This document shows positions 1-6,295 of a stretch of 64,000 bases of DNA, piece after piece (positions within the stretch are counted from its first letter, which is position 1; the number at the start of each line of letters is the position of its first letter). The notes below the pieces were generated by a model. That model was not told where the DNA came from. It worked only from the letters and a program-made list of their open reading frames with translations, and searched no databases. The position numbers and the translations under genes were made by a program. Source of the stretch: a virus. The stretch lies in the IMG/VR virus record IMGVR_UViG_3300017991_000012, positions 16,108 through 80,107 of that record, one strand, 5' to 3'.

Positions 1-44
1 CCGCCTATGCTACCCACCTGCTGCTCTTCGTTTTCTGTCACCAT
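1..44 (-). CDS. Partial small gene cut by the window edge
   Basis: Only the first 14 codons are present, beginning MVTENEEQQVG. The start is supported by a GAGGAG ribosome site eight bases upstream of the ATG. The visible part is acidic and has no recognisable motif. It continues the leftward early operon, 10 bases after the preceding gene ends. Function unknown. Confidence 0.6.
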   Translation of the reverse strand, partial: MVTENEEQQVGSIG

Positions 45-54
45 CGTCGTCTCC

Positions 55-357
55 TCATTTCGCTGAACATTCTCCCCGCACCTCGTACTTATGAAAGCCC
101 CGTTTGCAATGGATGCACATCACGCATTGGTTGCCAGGAAACTCAGGATGCTCCACGCATGGACCGTGCGGCTTCTTCGCAGGCTTGCCCATGAATGAAA
201 ACGGAACTGAGCCGCCGCGCTCGTGCAGTTCATTCTCTATTTTCAGCCGCTTGTTCTCTGCACGCAATTCACGCAGCTCGCGCTCCTGATCCGTTTCGTG
301 CATCATCTCAAGAAATTCGTGGCTCATCAGCTCCTTCTCATTTGTGTAAAAAGTCAT
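55..357 (-). CDS. Hypothetical protein with coiled coil and C-terminal Cys cluster
   Basis: 100 residues. Residues about 10-45 are rich in Glu, Arg and Leu (ETDQERELRELRAENKRLK) and look like a coiled coil; the C-terminal part carries CVMCIHCKRG, a possible zinc knuckle, plus another Cys near the end. The ATG at 357 has a GGCGGG-like site and overlaps the preceding gene by 20 bases; a start 18 bases further up is possible. I do not recognise a family. Its place in a string of small zinc-ribbon and coiled-coil genes suggests an accessory early protein. Confidence 0.6.
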   Translation of the reverse strand: MTFYTNEKELMSHEFLEMMHETDQERELRELRAENKRLKIENELHERGGSVPFSFMGKPAKKPHGPCVEHPEFPGNQCVMCIHCKRGFHKYEVRGECSAK

Positions 358-541
358 CTGCCCGCCTGATCTCAATCTTGTTCTCGTGTCGGTTCTCGCA
401 CACGACAGTGCCTGGTCCGCTGCCTACTAGGATGTGTCCACAGCTGTTGCTGTGGCCCATCATGCAACAGAACTTGAACCGCATCTCATACTCGGTCAGG
501 AAGCCCCGGTATTCGCCATTGACATAGATCTTGTATCGCAT
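338..541 (-). CDS. Small hypothetical protein
   Basis: 67 residues starting MRYKIYVNGEYRGFL, preceded by AGGAGTGTCA. It contains a CCMMGHSNSCGH stretch with several Cys and His residues that could bind a metal, and ends with a charged tail. It overlaps the next gene by 20 bases. No family is recognised. Confidence 0.6.
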   Translation of the reverse strand: MRYKIYVNGEYRGFLTEYEMRFKFCCMMGHSNSCGHILVGSGPGTVVCENRHENKIEIRRADDFLHK

Positions 542-570
542 TGACACTCCTATTCTCAAACCCAACACTG

Positions 571-813
571 TCATCTACCAGGGCACCATATTGGCAGTGC
601 TCGTCCAACAACGCCCAGGTCTCCGTGCATCTGATAGTCGAACATCGACGTGAACTTCTCAGGACACGCAACCTGCCCATGCGCCCAAACTCCTTTCTTC
701 GATCCATACCAGTAGTCCCAGACTCCTGGGCATGCATATTCTTCACGCCTTGCGCCATGCCGCTGGATGCAGCGGAAGCACTGGCGTCTGTTCTTCAGTC
801 GTTTGGTGCTCAT
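571..813 (-). CDS. Small Cys-rich hypothetical protein
   Basis: 80 residues starting MSTKRLKNRRQ. A basic N-terminus is followed by CFRC and then single Cys residues in CPGVWDYWYG, ACPEKF and near the C-terminus (WCPGR), so metal binding is possible. The start has GAGGCG upstream. A competing frame at 486-758 was judged a shadow. Function unknown. Confidence 0.55.
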   Translation of the reverse strand: MSTKRLKNRRQCFRCIQRHGARREEYACPGVWDYWYGSKKGVWAHGQVACPEKFTSMFDYQMHGDLGVVGRALPIWCPGR

Positions 814-820
814 AGTCGCC

Positions 821-1111
821 TCAGTCCGTCGTATCGACAGTCCGGTATCCCATGCGTCCGTCCATTTCGATCCTGGCGCAGATTTCATCGAGAAGCTGTC
901 GCGTGGTCGCGCATCCAAGGTTTGGTTGTGTTCCTGTATCGATTCTCGCATTCCACGACCGCATTGCTGATTCTGGTCGGAGGAAATCCTGCGTCATCGC
1001 ACAACATTGGATCGCCATGCATTCAACCGCATGTACAACGCGCTCACTCACGACTCTCTCTACCACGTGCGCTTCGTTCCCGCAAAACGGGCATGGCTTC
1101 AGTTCTTCCAT
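821..1111 (-). CDS. Lar-like restriction-alleviation family zinc-ribbon protein
   Basis: 96 residues. The N-terminus MEELKPCPFCGNEAHV followed by a second Cys pair and then AMRSWNARI matches the general layout of the Lar restriction-alleviation domain (CPFCG at the start and a W-N-x-R motif about 50 residues later). Lar of the Rac prophage modulates type I restriction; many phage relatives are uncharacterised, so anti-restriction here is inference. A GGAGAGACGACG ribosome site fixes the ATG at 1111. It overlaps the upstream gene by 13 bases. Confidence 0.7.
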   Translation of the reverse strand: MEELKPCPFCGNEAHVVERVVSERVVHAVECMAIQCCAMTQDFLRPESAMRSWNARIDTGTQPNLGCATTRQLLDEICARIEMDGRMGYRTVDTTD

Positions 1112-1320
1112 CGTCGTCTCTCCTCCATCTTCTCCGTCATCTGCTCCATGCAATTCTCGTCCTCATCCACGTGCGAGATGGCCGTCACCAGCTTGCAGCT
1201 GAAGTCGGCCGGTACGTCCATGCTCGACAGCCGTACCTCCGTGGCGTCGAACACAACCACACGCCCGCCGCTCGCGTACAGCCTGACCTCGGCTCGCTTG
1301 ATGCCGTCAACTGGTCTCAT
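1099..1320 (-). CDS. Small hypothetical protein
   Basis: 73 residues; the first half is beta-rich (VRLYASGGRVVVFDATEVRLS) and the last 20 residues are highly charged (EKMEERRRWKN). An AAAGGACG site precedes the ATG. The end overlaps the Lar-like gene by 13 bases, so the two are probably translationally coupled. No family recognised. Confidence 0.6.
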   Translation of the reverse strand: MRPVDGIKRAEVRLYASGGRVVVFDATEVRLSSMDVPADFSCKLVTAISHVDEDENCMEQMTEKMEERRRWKN

Positions 1321-1331
1321 GCGTTCGTCCT

Positions 1332-1991
1332 TTACGCCTTATACGACTGCTGCTCCGCAACCTTGAAGTCAATCACCCAAACCCACGGGTTCCTATTCCA
1401 CTCGTAGCCACGCTTGGCGTTGATAGAATCCCAAAGCAACCTGAAATGCTCAATTGGATCATACCACTCGCCATCATTCGGCTCAGCGTAATCCACGCCT
1501 TCAGCCAAAGCATCCTTTGTTGAAATGCGCTGCACTCGCTCAACTCGGATTCCCTTCACCTTCAAGTCAAGACGACTAGCCCAACGCGGCATATGAATAG
1601 ATGGACGCTTGCGCCAGAATGGTCGATACGCCTGCCCCGGCCTTGCATCTTCACTCCCAAGCTCACATGTCGCGGCATACTTGACTTTCTTTGTCCCGCT
1701 CCAGGTGGCATCCTCGTCATCTGCACCATCCCAGGGCGGCATGGAATACCGACCAAGCTGATACCACGTTTCGCGCACCCACAACTGGTCAAATTCCCAC
1801 GGGCAGTTCACATCAAAGTCCAGACATTGCCAACACGGCTTGCCATTTGCTCGCTCTATCTCGTTCAGCAACTTCCATATGGCTGGCTTGCACACACGCC
1901 GCGTTTGCGTCTTGACCCCATCCAGAATCGCCCGCACCATCGAGCCAGAGAACAGAATGGGTTTTTCGTCTACAGCCTTCGCCTCATCCAT
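1332..1991 (-). CDS. ASCH-like phage protein
   Basis: 219 residues. The opening EKPILFSGSMVRAILDGVK followed by TQTRR is the signature of a widespread phage family annotated as ASCH-domain or ASCH-like proteins, with LWVRETW and the late WVWVIDF strand as further family features. ASCH domains bind RNA or act on modified nucleosides; the role in phages is not settled. The start at 1991 is preceded by GAGGGG eight bases away, inside a junction sequence that recurs at neighbouring gene starts. A start four codons later is not excluded. Confidence 0.7.
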   Translation of the reverse strand: MDEAKAVDEKPILFSGSMVRAILDGVKTQTRRVCKPAIWKLLNEIERANGKPCWQCLDFDVNCPWEFDQLWVRETWYQLGRYSMPPWDGADDEDATWSGTKKVKYAATCELGSEDARPGQAYRPFWRKRPSIHMPRWASRLDLKVKGIRVERVQRISTKDALAEGVDYAEPNDGEWYDPIEHFRLLWDSINAKRGYEWNRNPWVWVIDFKVAEQQSYKA

Positions 1992-2023
1992 TCGCTTATC
2001 CCCTCACGCCTTTTCGGAATAGT
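1986..2023 (-). repeat. Gene-junction repeat, copy a
   Basis: Reads on the minus strand as TATTCCGAAAAGGCGTGAGG followed by GGATAAGCGAATG. Closely similar sequences occur at 2219-2256 and 2982-3015, a weaker copy near 2541-2570, and a partial copy inside a gene near 2795-2815. Each junction copy supplies the Shine-Dalgarno site (GAGGGG) and start codon of the gene that follows. Confidence 0.75.
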
Positions 2024-2026
2024 CGA

Positions 2027-2221
2027 TCAAAAGCCCAAATCAAAACACTCAATAGCAAGCCTCAAAGCCTTTTCTGCTTGCGCCTTTGCCCCTCGTCCGT
2101 AGAAATTTATCTCGCCACGGTAGGCTTCTAAGATGCGCTGGCCTAGCGGGGTCAACGCTTGGACGAAATAGCATGTCGATTCGCCTCTTACCTGTTCACG
2201 CTGCACATGTAGATCATTCAT
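2027..2221 (-). CDS. Small hypothetical protein
   Basis: 64 residues, with a predicted helical C-terminal half (GAKAQAEKALRLAIECFDLGF). Its ATG at 2221 lies just after junction repeat copy b, which provides GAGGGG at somewhat long spacing. No family recognised. Confidence 0.6.
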   Translation of the reverse strand: MNDLHVQREQVRGESTCYFVQALTPLGQRILEAYRGEINFYGRGAKAQAEKALRLAIECFDLGF

Positions 2222-2256
2222 GCTATTCGCTTATCCCCTCTTTTCAGAATACTCCA
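2219..2256 (-). repeat. Gene-junction repeat, copy b
   Basis: Minus-strand reading: end of the upstream coding region (EYSEKRG), then GAGGGGATAAGCGAATAGC and the next ATG. It matches copy a closely; upstream and downstream genes are otherwise unrelated. Confidence 0.75.
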
Positions 2257-2548
2257 TGCCCTCAATCTTTTCCTCTAGTTCATTGATCTGATCCTGTAGC
2301 CGCTGCGTAAACTCATCCGCATCTTTTCGGTATCGCTCAAATTCATTAACGTTGTCCGCAAGCGCGTGGCTCAGCTTTTGGCATTCTTCTGCCAGCCGCT
2401 CATTCTCTGCGCCTAATTTTTCGGCCAAAGCGTGATCTTGTTCATGTAAAAACTTTTCGCGTTCCAATTGTTCAAAAACATCTGACTTCTCTGCGCGAAG
2501 CTGCCGCCTTTCTTCGTCTAATCTTTCATCTGTTGTAGGTGTCATCAT
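2231..2548 (-). CDS. Coiled-coil hypothetical protein
   Basis: 105 residues that are almost entirely heptad-like and rich in Glu, Arg, Gln and Leu (ERRQLRAEKSDVFEQLERE and similar), so a long coiled coil is likely. It ends in EYSEKRG, the same C-terminal peptide as the unrelated product of 2978-3406, because both ends lie in the junction repeat. An AGAAAGGCGA leader precedes the start. Function unknown. Confidence 0.65.
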   Translation of the reverse strand: MMTPTTDERLDEERRQLRAEKSDVFEQLEREKFLHEQDHALAEKLGAENERLAEECQKLSHALADNVNEFERYRKDADEFTQRLQDQINELEEKIEGMEYSEKRG

Positions 2549-2556
2549 TCGCCTTT

Positions 2557-2985
2557 CTATTCTGGATGCTTGGCGCGGTAGGCAGCGATAGCTTTAGACA
2601 CCTTCGTAAACGTCATCAGTCCATCTCGGTATTCTTCTGCGGCCCGTATTACTTCTTCCGCGTCTGCTTTCAGCCGCTCATTCTCTGCGCGAAGCTGGTC
2701 ATATGCTTCCATTAACGCAGGCCCATTGACGCCACACCTTGGGCATAGTGCCGTATCGTCTGGTCTGAACTGTCCATTTTCAATTCCCATACCATACGCC
2801 TTTTCGGAATGCTCGCGAATATACTTGCACACTCGCGCCTCAAACTGCGGTTCGGCCACGCGCAACTGTTGGATGCTTTCAACTGCGTCCTTCCTGTAAC
2901 GAAATACTGTTGCCCGATGACACCACTTCCCGTTAAGGCGTTGTTCAACTACCCACACATACGGCCTTGCAAACGAGTTAACCAT
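2557..2985 (-). CDS. Hypothetical protein, apparent fusion of two cassettes
   Basis: 142 residues. Residues 1-60 (VWVVEQRLNGKWCHRATVF) form one unit; then REHSEKAYG, encoded by a partial copy of the junction repeat, leads into MGIENGQFRP, a zinc-ribbon half (CPRCGVNG) and a coiled coil (AENERLKADAEE). The junction sequence normally ends one gene and starts the next, so this looks like two genes fused in frame. The start at 2985 has the GAGGGGAAAGACGA leader of copy e. Function unknown. Confidence 0.6.
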   Translation of the reverse strand: MVNSFARPYVWVVEQRLNGKWCHRATVFRYRKDAVESIQQLRVAEPQFEARVCKYIREHSEKAYGMGIENGQFRPDDTALCPRCGVNGPALMEAYDQLRAENERLKADAEEVIRAAEEYRDGLMTFTKVSKAIAAYRAKHPE

Positions 2986-3406
2986 TCGTCTTTCCCCTCT
3001 TCTCCGAATACTCTGGCTCTACAACCTTCGATGCCGCAAACCTCAATTCCTTAGGCGGCACCAACACCTCGCACCGATCAAAATGCACATTGCCGAGAAT
3101 CGTTATCTCTCCACAGCAACTCGCATCAAAATGCGCAGATGACATTATGGTCAAACTGGCAGCGCAAATCTTCTCCTGGTTCACCGTGACGTGATGGCAG
3201 AGCACAACATCATCATGCGGCCCTGGCACAGATCGCCGATCCCATGTACACGCATCGCTCCACAGGCCGGACTTGCGCGATGTGAATACCTTGCCGCCAT
3301 GCGTAGGCGCTGCCGTGATCTGGCTCGGTATGTACTGCCAGCCCTTCGGCATGAATAGCGCCACGGCAGAAAGGCTCGCGCCCTTCAGAAAGGTTCGCCT
3401 CAGCAT
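2978..3406 (-). CDS. Protein with twin-arginine-type signal peptide
   Basis: 142 residues. The N-terminus MLRRTFLKGASLSAVALF fits the Tat consensus (RRxFLK followed by a hydrophobic segment), implying export of a folded protein. The mature part has SRKSGLWSDACTWDRR and a P-G-P-H-D-D turn followed by alternating beta-type residues, resembling the start of the large beta-solenoid protein at 51875-55915 (W-x-D-A-x-N/T-W ... V-P-x-x-x-D). It ends in EYSEKRGKTNG. Export is inferred from the signal only; an early phage gene with a Tat signal is unusual. Confidence 0.6.
   Translation of the reverse strand: MLRRTFLKGASLSAVALFMPKGWQYIPSQITAAPTHGGKVFTSRKSGLWSDACTWDRRSVPGPHDDVVLCHHVTVNQEKICAASLTIMSSAHFDASCCGEITILGNVHFDRCEVLVPPKELRFAASKVVEPEYSEKRGKTNG
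2982..3015 (-). repeat. Gene-junction repeat, copy e
   Basis: Minus-strand reading GAGTATTCGGAGAAGAGG, then GGAAAGACGAATG. It encodes the EYSEKRG end of one gene and supplies the ribosome site and start of the next, as in the copies at 1986 and 2219. Confidence 0.7.
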
Positions 3407-3708
3407 TGCTTACCCTCCAGCAGTGCCTTTCGCTTATCGATCCTCTCCTTGCAGCCGTTGCACACCCGCCCCACGCACAGCATCGGACGCCTGCCGCCTG
3501 CCAGCATCCGCTGGACCTGGTCACCGCGGAAGCGTGTCTTCTGCTCATACCACGGGCTGCTCTTCTTCTTCGGCACGCGCTTCTCGCAGACCATGCAGAC
3601 GACGGTCTTCTTGCCCTTCCTCTCTAGCTTCTGGCGCTCGTACCGACGCACGCGCTCGTAGTACAGCTTGCGCTTCTGGCGCTCGGTCAACGGCTTGTCG
3701 CTATCCAT
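3400..3708 (-). CDS. Small basic zinc-binding-type protein
   Basis: 102 residues. Lys/Arg-rich N-terminus (ERQKRKLYYERVRRYER) followed by two Cys pairs, CMVC and CVGRVCNGC, which could form a zinc site. An AGGGAGAAATAAG leader precedes the ATG and the gene follows the resolvase gene by one base. A nucleic-acid-binding role is plausible but not shown. Confidence 0.6.
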   Translation of the reverse strand: MDSDKPLTERQKRKLYYERVRRYERQKLERKGKKTVVCMVCEKRVPKKKSSPWYEQKTRFRGDQVQRMLAGGRRPMLCVGRVCNGCKERIDKRKALLEGKQC

Positions 3709-3709
3709 C

Positions 3710-4219
3710 TTATTTCTCCCTGGCTCCCCTCGCCCTCTGCATCAAGACGTTTTTGACCGCAAAGTCTGCTAAAGAAATCGCGTCACTCATATCGCCCCCA
3801 CGGTCTTTGGCCGCCCATTTCGTATACTCCGGCCACAAGTGCGGCGCGATCAGCTTGCGCTCTTCCTTGCCCGTGCCGCGTGTCCACTCATTCACGCCCA
3901 CGCAGTCAACTGTATACCCATCCCAGATCGTGTAGCAGTGCCACCAGATCGCGCCCACGGCCATGCCATAGATACTCATGCCGCTGACCTTCTGTCTGTT
4001 CAGCCTGCCGTGGATCTTACCCTCCGGTATCTCAATCACGATCCTCTCCGGCAGTCTGGCTCGTACGATCTCACCTACCTTGCCGCACATGATTTCGATC
4101 CTGGCCAACGGCGGCAGACTTGCCTTCGGAATGATCAACCCGGCATCGACGATGTCAATGCCTTCGGCCCAGGCCCAGCCAGTTCTGAGACTGCTTGGAT
4201 CAAGCGCGAGGATCTTCAT
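3710..4219 (-). CDS. RuvC-like Holliday-junction resolvase / RNase H-fold nuclease
   Basis: 169 residues. The opening MKILALDPSSLRTGWAWA is the first beta strand and catalytic Asp of RuvC-type nucleases; IVIEIPEGK carries the second acidic position, and GGDMSDAISLADFA near the C-terminus gives the closing Asp motif with D-A residues typical of RuvC. These enzymes cut branched DNA during recombination or before packaging. The start with AAAGGGAGCTGG is preferred over an ATG five codons upstream. It overlaps the previous gene by 20 bases. Confidence 0.75.
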   Translation of the reverse strand: MKILALDPSSLRTGWAWAEGIDIVDAGLIIPKASLPPLARIEIMCGKVGEIVRARLPERIVIEIPEGKIHGRLNRQKVSGMSIYGMAVGAIWWHCYTIWDGYTVDCVGVNEWTRGTGKEERKLIAPHLWPEYTKWAAKDRGGDMSDAISLADFAVKNVLMQRARGAREK

Positions 4220-4553
4220 CCAGCTCCCTTTCAATGCGATATATCATGTCATCAATCTCTTGCCGCAGCTTCCCGCATACGTGTTTGTTCGCTGGCGACC
4301 CGCTTTCTGTCCATGCGCCTGAAACGAATTCGTCGACAGCCCGCTTCAGGTTCATGAACTTCTCGCCAGGAAAGTACACCTGCTCTGCTCCAGCCTCTGC
4401 GAAATTTTCATTCAGCAGACCGTTGCTCGTGCGGAAGTCCGACATTCCGGACGCCAGCTCGATCGAAAGCTCCGAAATGCCTGATAGTGCACTTCGCATG
4501 CGCCTCAGTTGTTCTTTCCTGTCTTTGAGCAGCAACCTCTCAATGTAGTTCAT
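4200..4553 (-). CDS. Hypothetical protein
   Basis: 117 residues, largely helical and charged, with an N-terminal segment LLLKDRKEQLRRMRSALS and a C-terminal helix EIDDMIYRIERELDEDPRA. It overlaps both neighbours, implying coupled translation with the resolvase. No family recognised. Confidence 0.6.
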   Translation of the reverse strand: MNYIERLLLKDRKEQLRRMRSALSGISELSIELASGMSDFRTSNGLLNENFAEAGAEQVYFPGEKFMNLKRAVDEFVSGAWTESGSPANKHVCGKLRQEIDDMIYRIERELDEDPRA

Positions 4554-4752
4554 GTCTCTTCTCTTTCATCTGGATGGTCTCGATCTTCCGATCCAGATCC
4601 ATGCAGGATCCGGACACGCACAGCAAAACGCTGGCCTTGCATTCCGGACACTCGTACTGATCGCCAGGATACACATGCGCCTCACCCCACCTGGCACCCA
4701 GGCCGTTCTTGATGCACTTCATCTCCACCTGGCATAGTGCGCAACAGATCAT
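4540..4752 (-). CDS. Small zinc-ribbon protein
   Basis: 70 residues starting MICCALCQVEMKC. Two Cys pairs (CALC and CPEC) separated by about 30 residues fit a zinc ribbon. AGGAGAAATCTG upstream sets the start at 4752, although the frame is open further up. Function unknown; one of many small zinc-ribbon genes here. Confidence 0.6.
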   Translation of the reverse strand: MICCALCQVEMKCIKNGLGARWGEAHVYPGDQYECPECKASVLLCVSGSCMDLDRKIETIQMKEKRHELH

Positions 4753-4762
4753 CAGATTTCTC

Positions 4763-5119
4763 CTACTCTTGGGTCGCGATCGATTCCCAGTACCGGATGT
4801 GCTTGCCGGTGCTCTTCGCATATTCGATCTCTCGCTTGGTCGAATATCCGACATAGCCACCGACATTCAAAACCAGGATTTCATCAGCCATGTCGATCTT
4901 GCGCAGGTGTAAGACATCCAATCTGATCTTGTCATCGTCCGTGTGCTCGATGCCATTGTGGTGCAGCCATCGCCCGTGAGATCCTACGCTCAGCACGATA
5001 TTGCCGGCCTTGGTCTCTTCATAGTTGGCCATGTCGTACGCTTCATCAAACCTGGTCGATCCACATAGGCAAACGACCTTTGGCCTGCCACTGAATATCA
5101 TGAAAGTATCGTCGCCCAT
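4763..5119 (-). CDS. Nucleoside 2-deoxyribosyltransferase-like protein
   Basis: 118 residues. KVVCLCGSTRF at the N-terminus, ADEILVLNVGGYVGYS in the middle and TKREIEYAKSTGKHIRYWE at the end match the phage and bacterial nucleoside 2-deoxyribosyltransferase-like/DUF4406-type Rossmann fold. The family exchanges bases on deoxynucleosides or is uncharacterised; catalysis is not proven here. GGAGGATAGATA precedes the ATG, which overlaps the stop of the preceding gene (TAATG). Confidence 0.7.
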   Translation of the reverse strand: MGDDTFMIFSGRPKVVCLCGSTRFDEAYDMANYEETKAGNIVLSVGSHGRWLHHNGIEHTDDDKIRLDVLHLRKIDMADEILVLNVGGYVGYSTKREIEYAKSTGKHIRYWESIATQE

Positions 5120-5508
5120 TATCTATCCTCCAAAACAAACTTCGCGTGGTTCGCCATATCCTTGATCGCTGCCTTCAGCCTGGCTACGTCCTCATCCCGC
5201 GCCTTCAACTCCAGGCCAACGCGGTTCAGCATAGGTCGCCGCTGCCAGTCGGCGATGAACATCTTGACCTGGTGAATTTCACACGACTGGTTGCTGCATC
5301 TCACGCGCCCGACATCCACTCGCTCTGCCGCATGGTCACAGAACGGACAGGCTAGGACTTGCTCAATATTCGGCATCACAGATCCTCCACATGAATCGCC
5401 ACCGTGCAGCAGGACAAACAGCTCTGTCATCACCCAGTATGCCCGGCTTGACTTGCTGCTTTCCTCGTATAGCTCGGTGAGCAAATCGCATTTCCGACAG
5501 GTAGTCAC
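5119..5508 (-). CDS. Two-part protein, probable in-frame fusion; second half Lar-like
   Basis: 129 residues from a GTG start. The first half has CRKCDLLTELYEE and WVMTELFVLLHGGDSC, a phage unit I do not know a function for. It is followed by MPNIEQVLACPFCDHAAERV with later CSNQSCE and DWQRRP, resembling a Lar-type zinc ribbon. The same GGAGGATCTGTGA leader stands before the GTG at 5508 and, in frame, before the ATG near 5373, so the second half may also be made separately from an internal start. The GTG overlaps the preceding stop (GTGA). Confidence 0.6.
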   Translation of the reverse strand: MTTCRKCDLLTELYEESSKSSRAYWVMTELFVLLHGGDSCGGSVMPNIEQVLACPFCDHAAERVDVGRVRCSNQSCEIHQVKMFIADWQRRPMLNRVGLELKARDEDVARLKAAIKDMANHAKFVLEDR

Positions 5509-5699
5509 AGATCCTCCACTCCGTCCTTGAACCCCATGAGCCACGCCTTCCGGAAACCCCAGCCGCCGGCCTTGCGCTTGTACTGGCAGTCAGCTGTTCC
5601 CTTGCCGGTCATCGCAGCATCGTATCCTTTCAGGTATCCAGCCTGGTGCGCCTTGCTCGTGATCTTGTCCACGCCCTTGAGAAACATGCGCCTGGTCAT
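5505..5699 (-). CDS. RMF/CrpP-like small protein
   Basis: 64 residues. AGYLKGYDAAMTGKG, a single Cys, and GFRKAWLMGFKDG reproduce the layout of ribosome modulation factor and of the related phage/plasmid CrpP-like proteins (AxxxGxxA...GK...C...W..G...G). RMF dimerises ribosomes; function in phages is uncertain. The N-terminus TRRMFLKG matches a twin-arginine consensus but lacks any hydrophobic segment after it, so export is not expected. The stop overlaps the next GTG start. Confidence 0.55.
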   Translation of the reverse strand: MTRRMFLKGVDKITSKAHQAGYLKGYDAAMTGKGTADCQYKRKAGGWGFRKAWLMGFKDGVEDL

Positions 5700-6295
5700 T
5701 TCATGCGCCTATCAACGTCAGGCAGCTTGATCTTCTGAAAAGACGCCAGCCTGGACGCTATCCGCGGCTGCCATCGATGGATCCGGTCCAGTCCCATCTC
5801 GGTCGTCACGATCGTCTCGCGCATACGGTTTATCCGGTTACTGAGGATCAGGTAGAAGGTGCTTACCGAATAGTCGCTGCGCTTCTCGGCGCCGAGATCG
5901 TCCAGCAGCAGCAGCGGAACCTTTGAGTATCGATCGACCACCTGCATTTCGCTTGTCTCTGACTTGGCGTCGAACGACGACCGGATCCTTAGCATCAACT
6001 CCGGCACCGAGATCCAAAGCCACTCCTGGTCCTTGATGCGATCGACGAGTATGGCTGTGGCCAGGTGCGTCTTTCCAATTCCAGTCGGCCCGCTCAAAAA
6101 GAATCCGCCCTTGTTCCAGTCCACCTTGATGCCGTCGAAATCAGCCAGCCTTGCCTGCCTGTACCTTTCCGGGATCCCTCTCAGGTCTGGGATGGACTTC
6201 TTGATCTGGTTCGACGTTGGCGAACTTATCTGGACGTTCTGCAGCACTCTGCGTGCCAGCTCGTTGATTGGACGAGCCTCTTTCTCCGCTGTCAT
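5696..6295 (-). CDS. DnaC-like helicase loader ATPase
   Basis: 199 residues. Walker A GPTGIGKTH at about residue 74, Walker B LLLLDDLG at about residue 130, and a DnaC/IstB-type core with later arginine-rich segment (RMRETIVTTE). These AAA+ proteins load the replicative helicase onto the origin. GGAGGTCCAGATA before the ATG at 6295 sets the start; a start five codons upstream has no site. It lies directly after the DnaD-like initiator gene, with which it overlaps by about 155 bases, the usual phage replication pair. No phage helicase or polymerase is seen in the window, so host enzymes are probably recruited. Confidence 0.8.
   Translation of the reverse strand: MTAEKEARPINELARRVLQNVQISSPTSNQIKKSIPDLRGIPERYRQARLADFDGIKVDWNKGGFFLSGPTGIGKTHLATAILVDRIKDQEWLWISVPELMLRIRSSFDAKSETSEMQVVDRYSKVPLLLLDDLGAEKRSDYSVSTFYLILSNRINRMRETIVTTEMGLDRIHRWQPRIASRLASFQKIKLPDVDRRMK

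Noticed and set aside
5505-5699. Tat-exported protein
   Set aside because: The twin-arginine motif is not followed by a hydrophobic segment.
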